From Mesorhabditis belari (lineage: Eukaryota; Nematoda; Chromadorea; Rhabditida; Rhabditidae), in contig CAUEEP010000915.1 in the NCBI GenBank assembly GCA_958450365.1, forward strand, positions 1,368,501-1,432,500: 64,000 nucleotides of DNA. The letters are read 5' to 3'. The notes under the pieces were generated by a model that had not been told where the DNA came from, did no database searches, and saw only the letters and a list, made by a program, of their open reading frames with translations. Made by a program: the position numbers and the translations under genes. Of the stretch, positions 10,771-22,500 are shown one piece after another (positions within the stretch are counted from its first letter, which is position 1; each line of letters begins with the position of its first letter).

Positions 10771-11302
10771 TTAGGTTGGTGAATTGAAAACTGCGGGACT
10801 TTGAACTAAAATTTATTCAACATAAAACCATCAATTCATTCCAAATCATTTTCATTATTATTGATGACTTCTGCCCATTTTACAGGCAATTTGCGGATTC
10901 CTCTTTCGTAGTAGGATTTTGGTTTGTGTGTGAGACAAGTGTGAGACTCAAAAATAGAGGACTGGAGATGTCCCAGTTTGGACCCAGTTTGAGCACTTTC
11001 TTCAAAAGAAACCCATTTTGGTGTCAATAGAAAAGTTGTAGAGAATCAAAAATTAGGCTTATAGCCAAATTTCCAAAAAGATACACTTAGTAGTTTCGCT
11101 TAAAATGCAAGTTTTGTGAAAATTCGTAAATTTGGCATCTCTTGAAAATCAGTTTTTGAATCGTTCTGAAAATTTGGATATAAGCTTGATTTTTGATTCT
11201 CTACAACTTTTCCATTGACACCAAAATGGGTTTCTTTTACAGAAAGTGGTCAAACTGTGTCACATATGACAATAGCCCGCAGTTTTCAATTCACCAATCC
11301 AA
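10771..11302 (-). mobile_element. Internally deleted mariner, copy 1
   Basis: The ends are TTAGGTTGGTGAATTGAAAA and TTTTCAATTCACCAATCCAA in inverted orientation, flanked by TA on both sides as for Tc1/mariner insertion. Near the left end, read on the minus strand, is YYERGIRKLPVKWAEV, the C-terminal signature of mariner transposases. The middle is replaced by an unrelated, partly palindromic sequence with a GTTTCTTTTACAGAAAGTG word, so the element cannot move by itself. Confidence 0.85.
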
Positions 11303-11759
11303 TAGATGACAGCAGCGAAGTTAACATTTTCTTTTCTTTAGTCCCTCAAGCCAAACCATGATCATTTCTAAAGATTTGAAAAGCTTCTTGCATCTATTCT
11401 CTTTAAAAAAGCAAAGAATTTGCTTCTTTCTTTTTCTTGAATGATTTTCCTGAAGACAAAACACTTTCATCTTCGGATATCGGATCTCCAAAGGAACATC
11501 GCAGAATGATCAAAGTGGTGATAATGGGGATGGATTGATGGATGTGGGCGAGGAATGAAATGGACGAAAGACCCGGAAATTTGCGAAATTCCTGGAAGAT
11601 GAGATTTTGCTTTATGATCAGAGAAATCGAAAACATTAAAATGGTCTAGGCATTTTTGGAAAAAGCAAAGCAACTCAAGAACTTTGATCTTTAAATAAAT
11701 GTAAACATTAAAAAGCTTTTCAAAAGGAGAGCTCATCTTTCAATTACGTCAAAATCCTC

Positions 11760-12014
11760 TATCGTAATATCTCTAATAGTAGCGCCCCCGTACAGTTGCA
11801 AAAGATTTTTACTAAATCATTTTTTTCTAAGCGCCCATAATTTCTAAAAGTACATGTTTGGTATCAAAAAATAGCCCTGAATTTCAGCTTTCATTTGATA
11901 CTTAATTGCACACTGTAGCCTAAACCGTTGGCGAGAAAAATGAGTTTAAAGTTAGACTACGCGACGCTCCGACCGTCATTATAGGGAGGCGGTACTATTA
12001 GAGATATTACGGTA
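11760..12014. mobile_element. Palindromic MITE, family A, divergent copy 2
   Basis: The ends are TATCGTAATATCTCTAATAG and CTATTAGAGATATTACGGTA, with the internal AATAGCCCTGAATTTCAGCT of family A. Both ends have changed in a matching way (ATCTCTAATAG instead of TACTGTAATAG), which suggests a subfamily rather than random decay. Confidence 0.8.
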
Positions 12015-12239
12015 TTAATATTTGTCACAAAGCTTATTGTTAGCCCTCAACCGCGTGTGGATGCTTTACATTCAGTAAATTCTAGTAAATTACAATAAAT
12101 TTAGAAATCTGCGCCTCGTAAAGAGAAAAAGAAAACCATGATTTCGATCATAAACTTTTAAAAGAAGAGTTATTTTGTACATCATAGAAAAACGAGAATC
12201 TAAAGGATTTTCAATTCTTGTGGAGTAATTTGACAAGCG

Positions 12240-12350
12240 GCTTGAACACTTTAGCTAAGGAAACCTATGGAAACCTATCTTAGTGTCAATAGATAAATGA
12301 TAGAACATAAAAAGTTAGGTATATAGCCAAATTTTCAGAGAAATTCATTC
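12240..12350. repeat. Fragment of the family F mariner-like element
   Basis: The stretch with ACACTTTAGCTAAGGAAACC and ATAGCCAAATTTTCAGAGAA is nearly identical to the interior of the elements at 17766-18286 and 19305-19810. Terminal repeats are missing. Confidence 0.65.
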
Positions 12351-13596
12351 ACTTCATTTCCTAATCATTTCAACATCTTACAAACTTTAAACTCTCAAAT
12401 TTTCAAACTTCAAAGTTTCAGACGAAAAATTGTTTCTTTTTCACCCTGATATTTTTCCTGCATGCTGAAAAAATAAGCGTCAAAACAACTTATTCATTGC
12501 CGAAGTTTTGGTGAATCCCTCATTTTTTCTCTTCTTCGTCAATCCTTTCTAGACATCCTCTTCAATCTTCCCGATCTTTTCGATATTTTTGTTTAAAACG
12601 AAACATTCAGTGAAAGGGTTTAAAAGGGCTCTGGGGGCGAAGAGAATCTCATTTCTAAGATCCGATCGTCTTTCAACGGCATACCGTATCCTTTTTCTTC
12701 GTTCTTTTCCCTCTTTCTTAGATGAATACTTTCAAAAAAAAACCATTCCAATTGCTAAAACCTATCCACAGCTTTGTTTAGCTTTTGTTTACCTACCACA
12801 TAATGCCTTCTAGAATTTCCGAAATCTTACCAAAACCAAAAATGACATAAGACTAGTTTTTAGGTAAATCTCTTGAGAGTAATTCTCGGATTTGATACAA
12901 ACGAGTTGTTTTCCCTGAGATGTTCCCTCATTTTTTTATTTCTTTTCAAAGGGTCAAGTGAGAGAGCTCTATTTTTGGCGTTTTTGACTGGTTTCTGGCA
13001 ATTTTTGTGGTGAAATGCGGGGAAAGGATTGAGATTGAGTTGTGTATGAAAAAAAGAAGGGAAAGGGAACCTCTCGGAGTTGTTGGGTCTCTAAGCAAAA
13101 GGCGGTAATCCTCACCCCTCAAAAACAGTCATCATCCAAAAAAAGAGATAGGTTCTCCATTCTCCATTCACTCATGATCGACTTAGGTTTAAATCCTCTA
13201 GTTTTGAAATTGAGAAATACCTATTTTGTAGACGAGATTTCGATCTAACACTCGTCGATTTGTGAAACAGTTTTTGAATAGCTTAATTTTGCAATTTTTG
13301 ATCGAGATCAAACTACTTTCAATCTTAAACTGATTATTTGTTTATTGGAAATAAAAGTTTGGATCTAGTTTTGAAATTTCAATTCACTTTCTTTCTAGCT
13401 AGTGTTTTTTTTGAGGTCAAAAACTCGAAAATCCCACATAAATAGCCAAACTAGACCCAACAGGTAACCCGGAGATTGTCCTTGACCACGATTTTAAGTG
13501 ACTTTCAATCATTTATTTTTCAACTTTTTCAGACTTTCTTGCTTCTTTTAGCTTTTACTTGTTCGCAAATAAAGTTTATAAAATTTTTAGGGCAGA

Positions 13597-16500
13597 ATGC
13601 TCTCACAAGTGTGTCTCTTGGCCTTGGTGGCGGCGTTGGGCTCGGCCGCGACAATCCCCAAGACCCAGGAGCAACAATTCCCATTGTCCACACAACCCGT
13701 CGTCCGTAAGTTTTTAAAGCATCTACTGCAGTAATTTTGTAGAAAGAATGAAATAAACCTTGATCATAAAGTTATTTTATAAGAAATAGAAAGTGAGAAT
13801 CAGAATCCAGCCTTTTGCAGTGACTCAATCCCTTTTAGCAATACTTGCAAAAAGTTGAGCCTACTAAACAATCATATTTAGCAAATCATAACTAAATTTT
13901 GCTCAATTTGGCTAATTGGTTTCATTTCAGCCATGCAATGCACCGATGAGAACACCTACGGAGTGTTTGGCTGCAATCAGACCTACTACCAATGTGCTCA
14001 TGGATCGGCCGTCATGAAACAATGCCCCAGCGTATGTTTTTCATTGTTTACTTCAAAAAGTTAGACTTTCTAAAAGCGAATTGTAAATTAGGCCATAGTA
14101 GTAGCAGTTTTAGTGCTTAAGTTCTTCAAAAATGAGACTCTGACTGTATACTTACCGTAAATACTGTAATAGTACCCCACTCCCCTCGTACAGTCGCGTA
14201 GTCTCAAAAGTTTTACGTAAGTCGTAAGTATTTCATTTTTTTCAAAGCGCCCGTACTTTCAAAAAATGCGTCTTTTGTATGAAAAAATAGCCCTGAATTT
14301 CAGCTATTTTTTGATACCTAAGCGCACATTGTAGCATAAACCAGTGACGAGAAAAACTCGTTCAAAACTAGACTACGCAACACTCCGCACCGTCATTATG
14401 GGGGTGGGGTACTATTACAGTATTTACGGTAAGTAGATCAAGTAGATAATATTATTGAAGATATTTAGATAATACTTTTAATTGGCAACTCATATTTTAG
14501 CTTGGGGTTTACTTTTAATTAAGCGAAAAGCTAAACATTGATTTTGTTTCATCAAACATTTAAAACTTATCGAAAAACCAAATTTCAGAAGCTCTACTTC
14601 GACATCGCTGGAATCGAGTGCAAACTCCACTTCCAAGTGAGTGCCTGCTCGAATCCACCATCCGGAGATGTGCTCGGCTTCGAGATCAACAACGAGTAAG
14701 TCTAAACACTTTGGAACAAATTATACATGGTAAAACAAGTAGTTGTTTGAAGAACAGTAAGCTAATCTATGAGTGTGACTGAATTCTTAGTATTTATGTT
14801 TACAAGTCTTAAAATTAGTCTCAAGCCTTTCAAAATAAGCACTAATTTCAGTGACCTCCCCGATTGTGAAGGCGACGAGGAGTTTGTTTCAAATGGGGTA
14901 AATTTTACTTTAAACTTAATAACTTAAATTTCTTTAAATGTACTTGTTTTTCTTTAATGAAACCATTTCCAGGATTCGTGCTCTCGATTCTACGGACATT
15001 GCACAAATGGACAAGCTGTTCGCAAGTTCTGCCCCTACAACCAAGTCTGGGTGCAAGCCGATCAGGTAAGCAAATATTCACAAACCAAAAGAGTTTTGGG
15101 GGTAGGCTAATTTCCGCAATTTTTTTTGCCCAACTCGCCATAACTTTCTTCTAAGTGGGGCAATCTTTATGATTTTGGCTTCATTTTGTTGCACTTATTG
15201 AGATCTACAAAATGAAACCAAAAGCATAAAGATTGGCCCACTTAGAAGAAAGTTATGGCGAGTTGCGCAAATGACCCTGTTGCGCAAAAGAAATTGCAGA
15301 AATTAGCCTACCCCAAGTTATCAAGCAAGTTTTGTTATCAAGCAAATGAATAAGTTGCCTAGCTTTTTCTTCACAAAATAAAGTTTAGACTTGCAACAAC
15401 ATCGAGCGTGTCGAAGCTTGCAAGAGCGCCAAGAAAAAGAAAATCCGCGGCAGCAAGATCCAGTGAGTTTTTGACGCTGAAAACTTTGTAAGATTTCTAT
15501 ATCCAGATAATGTCTTCTCTAATATTTCTATAAAATCTTTTCAGAGGAGACTACTCCTACGGCCAACCACAGGCTCCTCAACAGACTGGAGACCTTGTTC
15601 AACCACAGCCTGTTCTCCCACAAGCACCAGCCCAGGTTCGACTGGAAGTGTACATAGTTCTAGAACAATTTTTCATAATTTTATTGCTGTTTATCAGCTT
15701 TGATCAAATAAGAGAGTTGTCTCAAAAGTTTTAAAAGACTTAGAGCCACAAATCATGAGCCAGTCAATTACCTACCGTAAATACTGTAATAGTACCCCAC
15801 CCCCCTCGTACAGGCGCGTAGTCGCAAAAGTTTTACGTAAGTCGTAAGTATTTCATTTCATGATATTTGATCTTCAATCTTCTAAATCTAAATACTTTTA
15901 ATCCATTACTGTAACTGTTACTTAAAAGTTACCCCGAAAACAAGGAATTACCTACCGTAAATACTGTAATAGTACCTCAGCCCCCTCGTACAGTCGCGTA
16001 GTCGCAAAAGTTTTTTAGTATTTCATTTTTTTCAAAGCGCCCGTACTTTCAAAAATGAGTCTTTTGTATCAAAAAATAGCCCTGAATTTCAGCTATTTTT
16101 TGATACCTAAGCGCGCATTGTAGCATAAACCAGTGTCGAGAAAAACTCGTTCAAAGCTAGACTACGCAACGCTCCGCACCGTCATTATGGGGGTGCGGTA
16201 CTATTACAGTATTTACGGTATGTAGATTTCTATATCTAAAAATTGAGCACTTCAAGTTTACCATAGGAAACTAATTTTAAACTGTTGTGTTCAGCAAGTC
16301 GTGATCCAGCCAGCTGCACCACAATCCGGCTATTCTGCTCCCGGATATGCCCCACAAGCAAAACCACAACAGCTAGTTCAAGATCCACAACGAGAGGGAT
16401 GGGGAGCCGTCGAATCCGGCAAATCGGGTAACGAGCTTGGTTTTACATAGCCAGATTCAAGTTTTTCAATTTAGTTATTATCGGTGTTTTAGAATTTGAC

Positions 16501-19500
16501 TGCACTCAGAAACAAGATGGAATCTATTTGCCCGATCAGAAGGCTTGTGTCAACACCTTCTACAAGTGCTCCAACTTCCGCACGTTCAAGTACACCTGCC
16601 CAACGGTGAGTGATAGCTAAAAGTTACGACCTGAGCCTAGATCCAGAAATTTCATCCTCAGAAAATTTTGATTTCAAAAGTTTTAGAACCTTTGGTACGA
16701 CTACGAAGAGAATATGTGCAACTATAAGGAGTTTGTGCCAACTTGTGGAGGAATTCGTCAACCACCAACCACTCCATCACCACCACGTGATGTGCCAAAG
16801 ACGAACTTCGATTGCACAGGAAAGGTACTTAGTAGTTAACATTTTATAAACTCAGTTTTCGAATGGCACACACAAATGGCAAATATTCAACACGTTTCAG
16901 CCCGACAACTCGATTCACGTTGAGGTCGAGTGTGGACCAAGCTGGATCACTTGTCTTGGAGGAATTGCTACGGTAAGTGTTTGTAGAGTTGTTAATTTTA
17001 ACTTGCTACTTCCAAAAATAACTTTTAGATTCAATCGTGTACCCACAACTTGGTGTTTGACAAGAGAACTTCATCGTGCGACTACTTGGCCGCTTGCCAA
17101 AAGCCTCTCCCTCAACCAAAACCCGGAATGGACTTTGCTCATGGTGGATCTCAACCAAGTGGACCCTACTCGCAGGTTAGTTTTTGTCAGCAAATATTTT
17201 AGTAAACGAAAATGTTGAAGATTTTTGGATACTTTAAAAATACTAACATCAAAATTTAGCCAGCGCAACCAGTGGCTCCAGTGATCAACTTCAAATGTCA
17301 AGGAAAGGCTGATGGATTCTATGAGACCGGAAAATGTGTCAACCAGTACGCCGCTTGCAACAATGGAATCGCTACTGGACAAGTGGTAAGTGCTTGGGGA
17401 AATTGACAAGGCCACGAAAACTCTTCAGTGCCCAAGCAACTTGGTGTTCGACGGTTTGCTCAAGCAGTGCGACTTCCAACAAACCTGCATGTCTCCAAAG
17501 CAACCACAACCACAAATCCCACAGACACCGGCTCAACCACAAGCTGGACCATATCAACAGGTGAGGATCTTGCAATATTCTTGAGTTGTTTGTTACTTGA
17601 GTTGAACTCTTTGATCAAAATCAGGCAACATATCTTCAAAATCTAATTTCAGCCAGCTCCACTCCCACAGACTCCATCTCAGCCACAACCAGTGCCTCAA
17701 CCATTGCCACAACCCAAACAATACAACTACCAACAGGTATCTTTTTGTTTTAGTTGACTTTTTATTAGGCTGTCCAGAAAGTCTTTTCGTTTCTTTTCGT
17801 ACTTTTGTTTAAAACCAAGCCAATGCACCAATTGAACTACAGTTTGTTTCATTAGAAAGGCTAATTATTTTTCTACAAAAATAATATTAAAACGGATTTT
17901 AAATGCTTATTTCTGAATTTTTTTGGGAGCGTGAAACCGGGTATTCCAAAAGGGCGATGGCTCGATGATGCTATTTAGACACTTTAGCTATGGAAACCTA
18001 CCTTGATGTCAATAGATAAATGATAGAACATAAAAAGCTTTGTATATAGCCAAATTTTCAGAGAAATTCATTCAACCAGTTTCTTCGTAGGGGTTTTTAT
18101 AGAATTTTTACGAAAAACACGTTTTCACTCTCGGATTTGCTTGAAAGTGAAACTAAATTGACTTAAAAAGATGAGAAATTGAACAATAAACACTTTTTTT
18201 CTAGAGAAAGCCATAGGTTAATTGGTGAATTTGTTATTTTTTAACGGAAGTATGAAAAGGAACGAAAAGAATCTATGGACAGCTTAATACATTGCATCTA
18301 GCCCGCACCACAAGCTCCAACACAGCCTCAGCCTCAACCACAGCCACTCCCACAGCCACGACCACAGCCACAGCCACAGCCACAGCCACAATATCAGAGC
18401 TACCAATACGTCAGTTTCAGCACTTTTTTAATTTAAAAGAAAGCTTAAGTTAAACTTATATACCTACAATACATGTGAAGCTGGCTTTTCTTTGTTCTTA
18501 TTTTATTCTTTTGTTTGTAGCAGACACCAGCTCCACCAAAGCCACAACCACTTCCACAGTTGCCCGCACAGCCAACTGCACAACCCTATGGACAAACAGT
18601 ATGTTTGAAATGTTTTGATTCAAAATGTTGGCTTGAGCCTTTCACTGAATCTTTAGCCAAGAGGAAAGAGAAGTCCTTATGGGTTGACTGTGAGTTGCAG
18701 CACTAGTTTTGGTATTGATGGGAATTCATTCGAATAAACTTCACTTTGAAAGCTTTACAACCCAGCTTTAGGTGCAAGCTCCTCTTCAACAACAACAGCC
18801 ACAGCAGCCACTCTCATCGGTGAACTGTGCCAATCTTCAGAATGGAGCCTACCCCGTTGGAAAGTGCAACAGCAACTATGTCACCTGCTGGAACAAGGCT
18901 GCCGCACCAAACAGGTTGGTTTCCGAGCAGTAAAATATAAAGCCTAGCCCAGCATGTTTTTGTAAACCCAGTATTCCTGAAAAGTCTTTTCGATAGTCCA
19001 TTTTTTTAGCTGCCCCAACGGATTGGTCTTCAATTCCTTCAATGGCCAGTGCGACTACACCATCAATGTTCCGGACTGTCCCGATTTCCAGGCTCCCATC
19101 CAACAACAAGATCAACCAGTCACTGTTCCACCAACACCGGCTGGTAAGTGAAGTTTTTGCATATTTTAGAAGATTAAACTTATAATTAACTATAAAAACA
19201 ACTGTTCAGATCCATTCTGCAACACTCGCCCCGATGGAAGCTATTCAAATGGTTGCAGCAACACCTACTATGTCTGCCATGCCGCGGTAAGTGAATTTCA
19301 TTTATTTGGCTGTCCAGAAAGTCTTTTCTTTCCTTTTTGTACTTTCGTTTAAAACCAACAAATGCACCAATTGAACTACGTTTTGTTTCTTTAGAAAGGT
19401 CAATTACTTTTCTGCAACAGAACATTAAAATGGGTTTAAAATGTCTTATGTCTGGGTTTTTTTGGAAGCGTAAAGTCGGGTAGTCAAAATGATGATGCCG

Positions 19501-22500
19501 TTTAGAACACTTTAGCTAAGGAAACCTATCTTAGTGTCAATAGATATATGATAGAACATAAAAAGTTTTGTATATAGCCAAATTTTCAGAGAAATTGACT
19601 CAGCCAATTTCTTCGTAGAGGTTTTTATAGGTTTTTACAAAAAACTGGTTTATCACTCTCGAGTTTGCTTGAAATAGAAACAAAATTGACTTAAAAAGAT
19701 GAGAGATTGAACAATAAACACTTTTTATTTGCAGAAAACCATAGATTAATTGGTGAATGTTATTTTTTAACGTACGAAAAGGAACCAAAAAACTTTCTGT
19801 AATCGGCTTACTTGGTGTGTTTAAGTTTTACCAACCTTCAGCAATAAAATAACTTATAACTTTTCAGAAAACCCACAAAATGGCTTGCCATGTCGGTCTC
19901 TTCTTCGATGTGGACACGAACACCTGTCAATTCAAGGATCAAGTGGCTCTTTGTGGAGGAAGCCCTGCTCAACCAGCCCAACAACAGCCGTGAGTTATAA
20001 AAGTTAAAATCAATCTTATAGTTAGTTGGTCTTCTTTATTTTATCACTAAACACTTTTTGTTGTGAAACTTATTAACCAACTTTCAGAGCTGGCCCCTAC
20101 TCTCAGCCTCAACCACAACAACCACTTCCTCAACAACCACCAGTGAAGTAAGTATAGTCCTTTTTAAAGCTAAACACGTAATGTTCTAAGCCTTATCTTG
20201 AAGTTGAATGATCTAGAATGATAATCTGGTTATAAATTATTCTTGTTCCAGGACTCAGACCTACATTCAACCACAGCCTCAACCACAACCACTTCCCCAA
20301 CAGCCGGCTCAGCCACAGTAAGTTTTCACAAATTCATCGAATGAGTTAAAGCTAATCTAACTTTTAGTCAACTTTTAAAACTCATTATACACTCATTTTC
20401 TATTTTCAGACCGCAGCAGCCACTCCCACAACAACCACAGTAAGTTTTTGCACTTTTTAAATGGGTATAAGACCGTACTTTGTTCTATTATCTAGTTAAA
20501 TAATATCTAGAAAGTTCTATGTAAAATATAAGCTGGGTTCTTTATATCATTTTCAATTTATTTTTAGACCACAAACCTACACTCAACCAAGACCCCAACC
20601 ACAGCCACTTCCTCAACAGCCAGTCCCGCTACAACCACTTCCACAACAGCCTCTTCCCCAACCAACACAGTAAGTCAAAGATTATATTATTTTATAAAAT
20701 GCTGGCTAAGCAATTGTATGTTTTTAGAAACGGAGGCTACAACCAACCACAGACTCTCCCAGCTCAGGACAGCACTCTCCCCGCTGGCATCTCATGCGCC
20801 GGAAAGCCTGGTGAGTAAATGTTTAAGTATTGTACCAAGTCTAGCTTGCAAGTAGTTATTCTATATCACAAACTTTTCAGATGGAATCTATGGCCTCACC
20901 GGATGCACCCCACAATTCTATCAATGCTATCGTGGAAACCCGAAGATGAACAAATGCTTGGACTCGCTTTTCTACAATGTCATGAATGGAATGTGTGACT
21001 TCAAGGAAAGAGTGCCGGCTTGTGGCGGGTTGGTTTAATAGCTTGGGATTTTTAAAGCCACAAAAAAGCCAATAATTTCTCATTCTTTCAGACTTCTCCC
21101 ATCACCAACCCCATCAACTCCCACCATTGCTCCCAAACCCGCCCAATCGCAGCCAAGTAAGGCCATCACGAATTCAAATAAAACTCAATGATTTTATGAA
21201 TCAGAGTCCGTCGCGACCCATCTGAGAGTGAATGGGAAGAGTTTGGCTTGATAGAAAAGCACGGGAAAAAGAAAAAGTTATTGGAAAGAAGAAGAAAAAG
21301 TCAAAAGGAACGAGCAAAAGAAGTGGCTCCATACTTTGCTTCGGCTTTGATGGTGATGCCCTTTTTTGCCTCGTGTACCACAATGTCTTTTCTTCTTTTT
21401 CTCAATCCATACTGTAATCCCGATGCGCTATTTGATCGAGCACTTATCGATGAAATTATGAGAGAACCAACTGAAAATTACAGAGAGTATAGAGGTAAAT
21501 AAAAGAAATGCCCTTGGTTGATCGCTTTTAAGTTTAGTTTCCATTCGCCTAACATACCTTGGTTGCAAAAAGCTATTTAGAGAGTTGAGCATGATAAGGC
21601 TTACCTAAGCGCTCGGTGTCGGGCTTCAGTGCGCCAGATACCATGCGCTTGCCTGAGTTCAAAGTACACGCCGGGTTTGTTCTACTTACCTGCTTATGGC
21701 ACTCCTCTTTCGTTTGCTAAACAAGCTGTTTATCCCTTGGTTACTTTAAGATAACCCTTACTCAACTATATCAACTATTTAGCATTCTCGTGCCAGGGCA
21801 AGCAAGATGGATACTACAATCAGGGATGCAGCAACTGGTATTGGGCGTGTGTCTCCGGAGTCGCTATTCAGGTAGGCAAAATAAATCGCTAAAGCTTATC
21901 AATCAACTCAGCATCAATGCAACGGAATGAACTTGTTCTTCTCGGCGCAAACAATCCGATGTGACTTGAAGCAATGGGTGCCCGAGTGTGGAGGAAAGAT
22001 TCAACCAAAGATTCAACCATCCCCACAACCCCAACAACCGTGAGTTTCTGAGTTTTTAGAGTTTTTCTGAATCGTAATTCTTTTGAGTTATAGCTTTTAT
22101 TAAATTCTTTCAGCAGCCTCCCAGCTCAAGCTCCAGCTCAAGCTGCTCAATCGTGCATGGGCAAATTGGATGGTCTCTACACAATGGGAGCCTGCTCAAT
22201 GGACTATCTCTCGTGTTTCCAGGGACAAGGAATTGTTGGTTTAGAAATCCAAAAGATAGTTAGATTGCTAGTTTCTGCATTGGATTGTACACTAGTATTT
22301 AAATTCAGCCAATCAACTTTTTCCAGGTCTCGAGCTGCTCATCGAACTTGATCTTCAACCAAGCGACCGGCGGATGCGACTACGTCAATAATGTGGCTGG
22401 ATGTGGAAAGAGCACACCACAACAAGATATGGTGGGATTTTTTGAAAATAGTAAAAGTCACGTTACTGAAAATGAGTCTGACAAATTCGAAACCTAAAAT

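Larger units (their letters stand above)
10373..13596. other. Intergenic region between aly and cbd-1
   Basis: No convincing gene is present in 3.2 kb. It holds a deleted mariner (10771-11302), a divergent family A MITE (11760-12014) and a fragment of family F (about 12240-12350). The last kilobase should contain the cbd-1 promoter. No clear TATA box or operator was recognised. Confidence 0.5.

Noticed and set aside
21599..21690. tRNA-like stretch in a cbd-1 intron (GCTTACCTAAGCGC ... GAGTTCAAAGTA)
   Set aside because: The B-box is too far from consensus and no stems pair; too weak to list with the SINE-like units.
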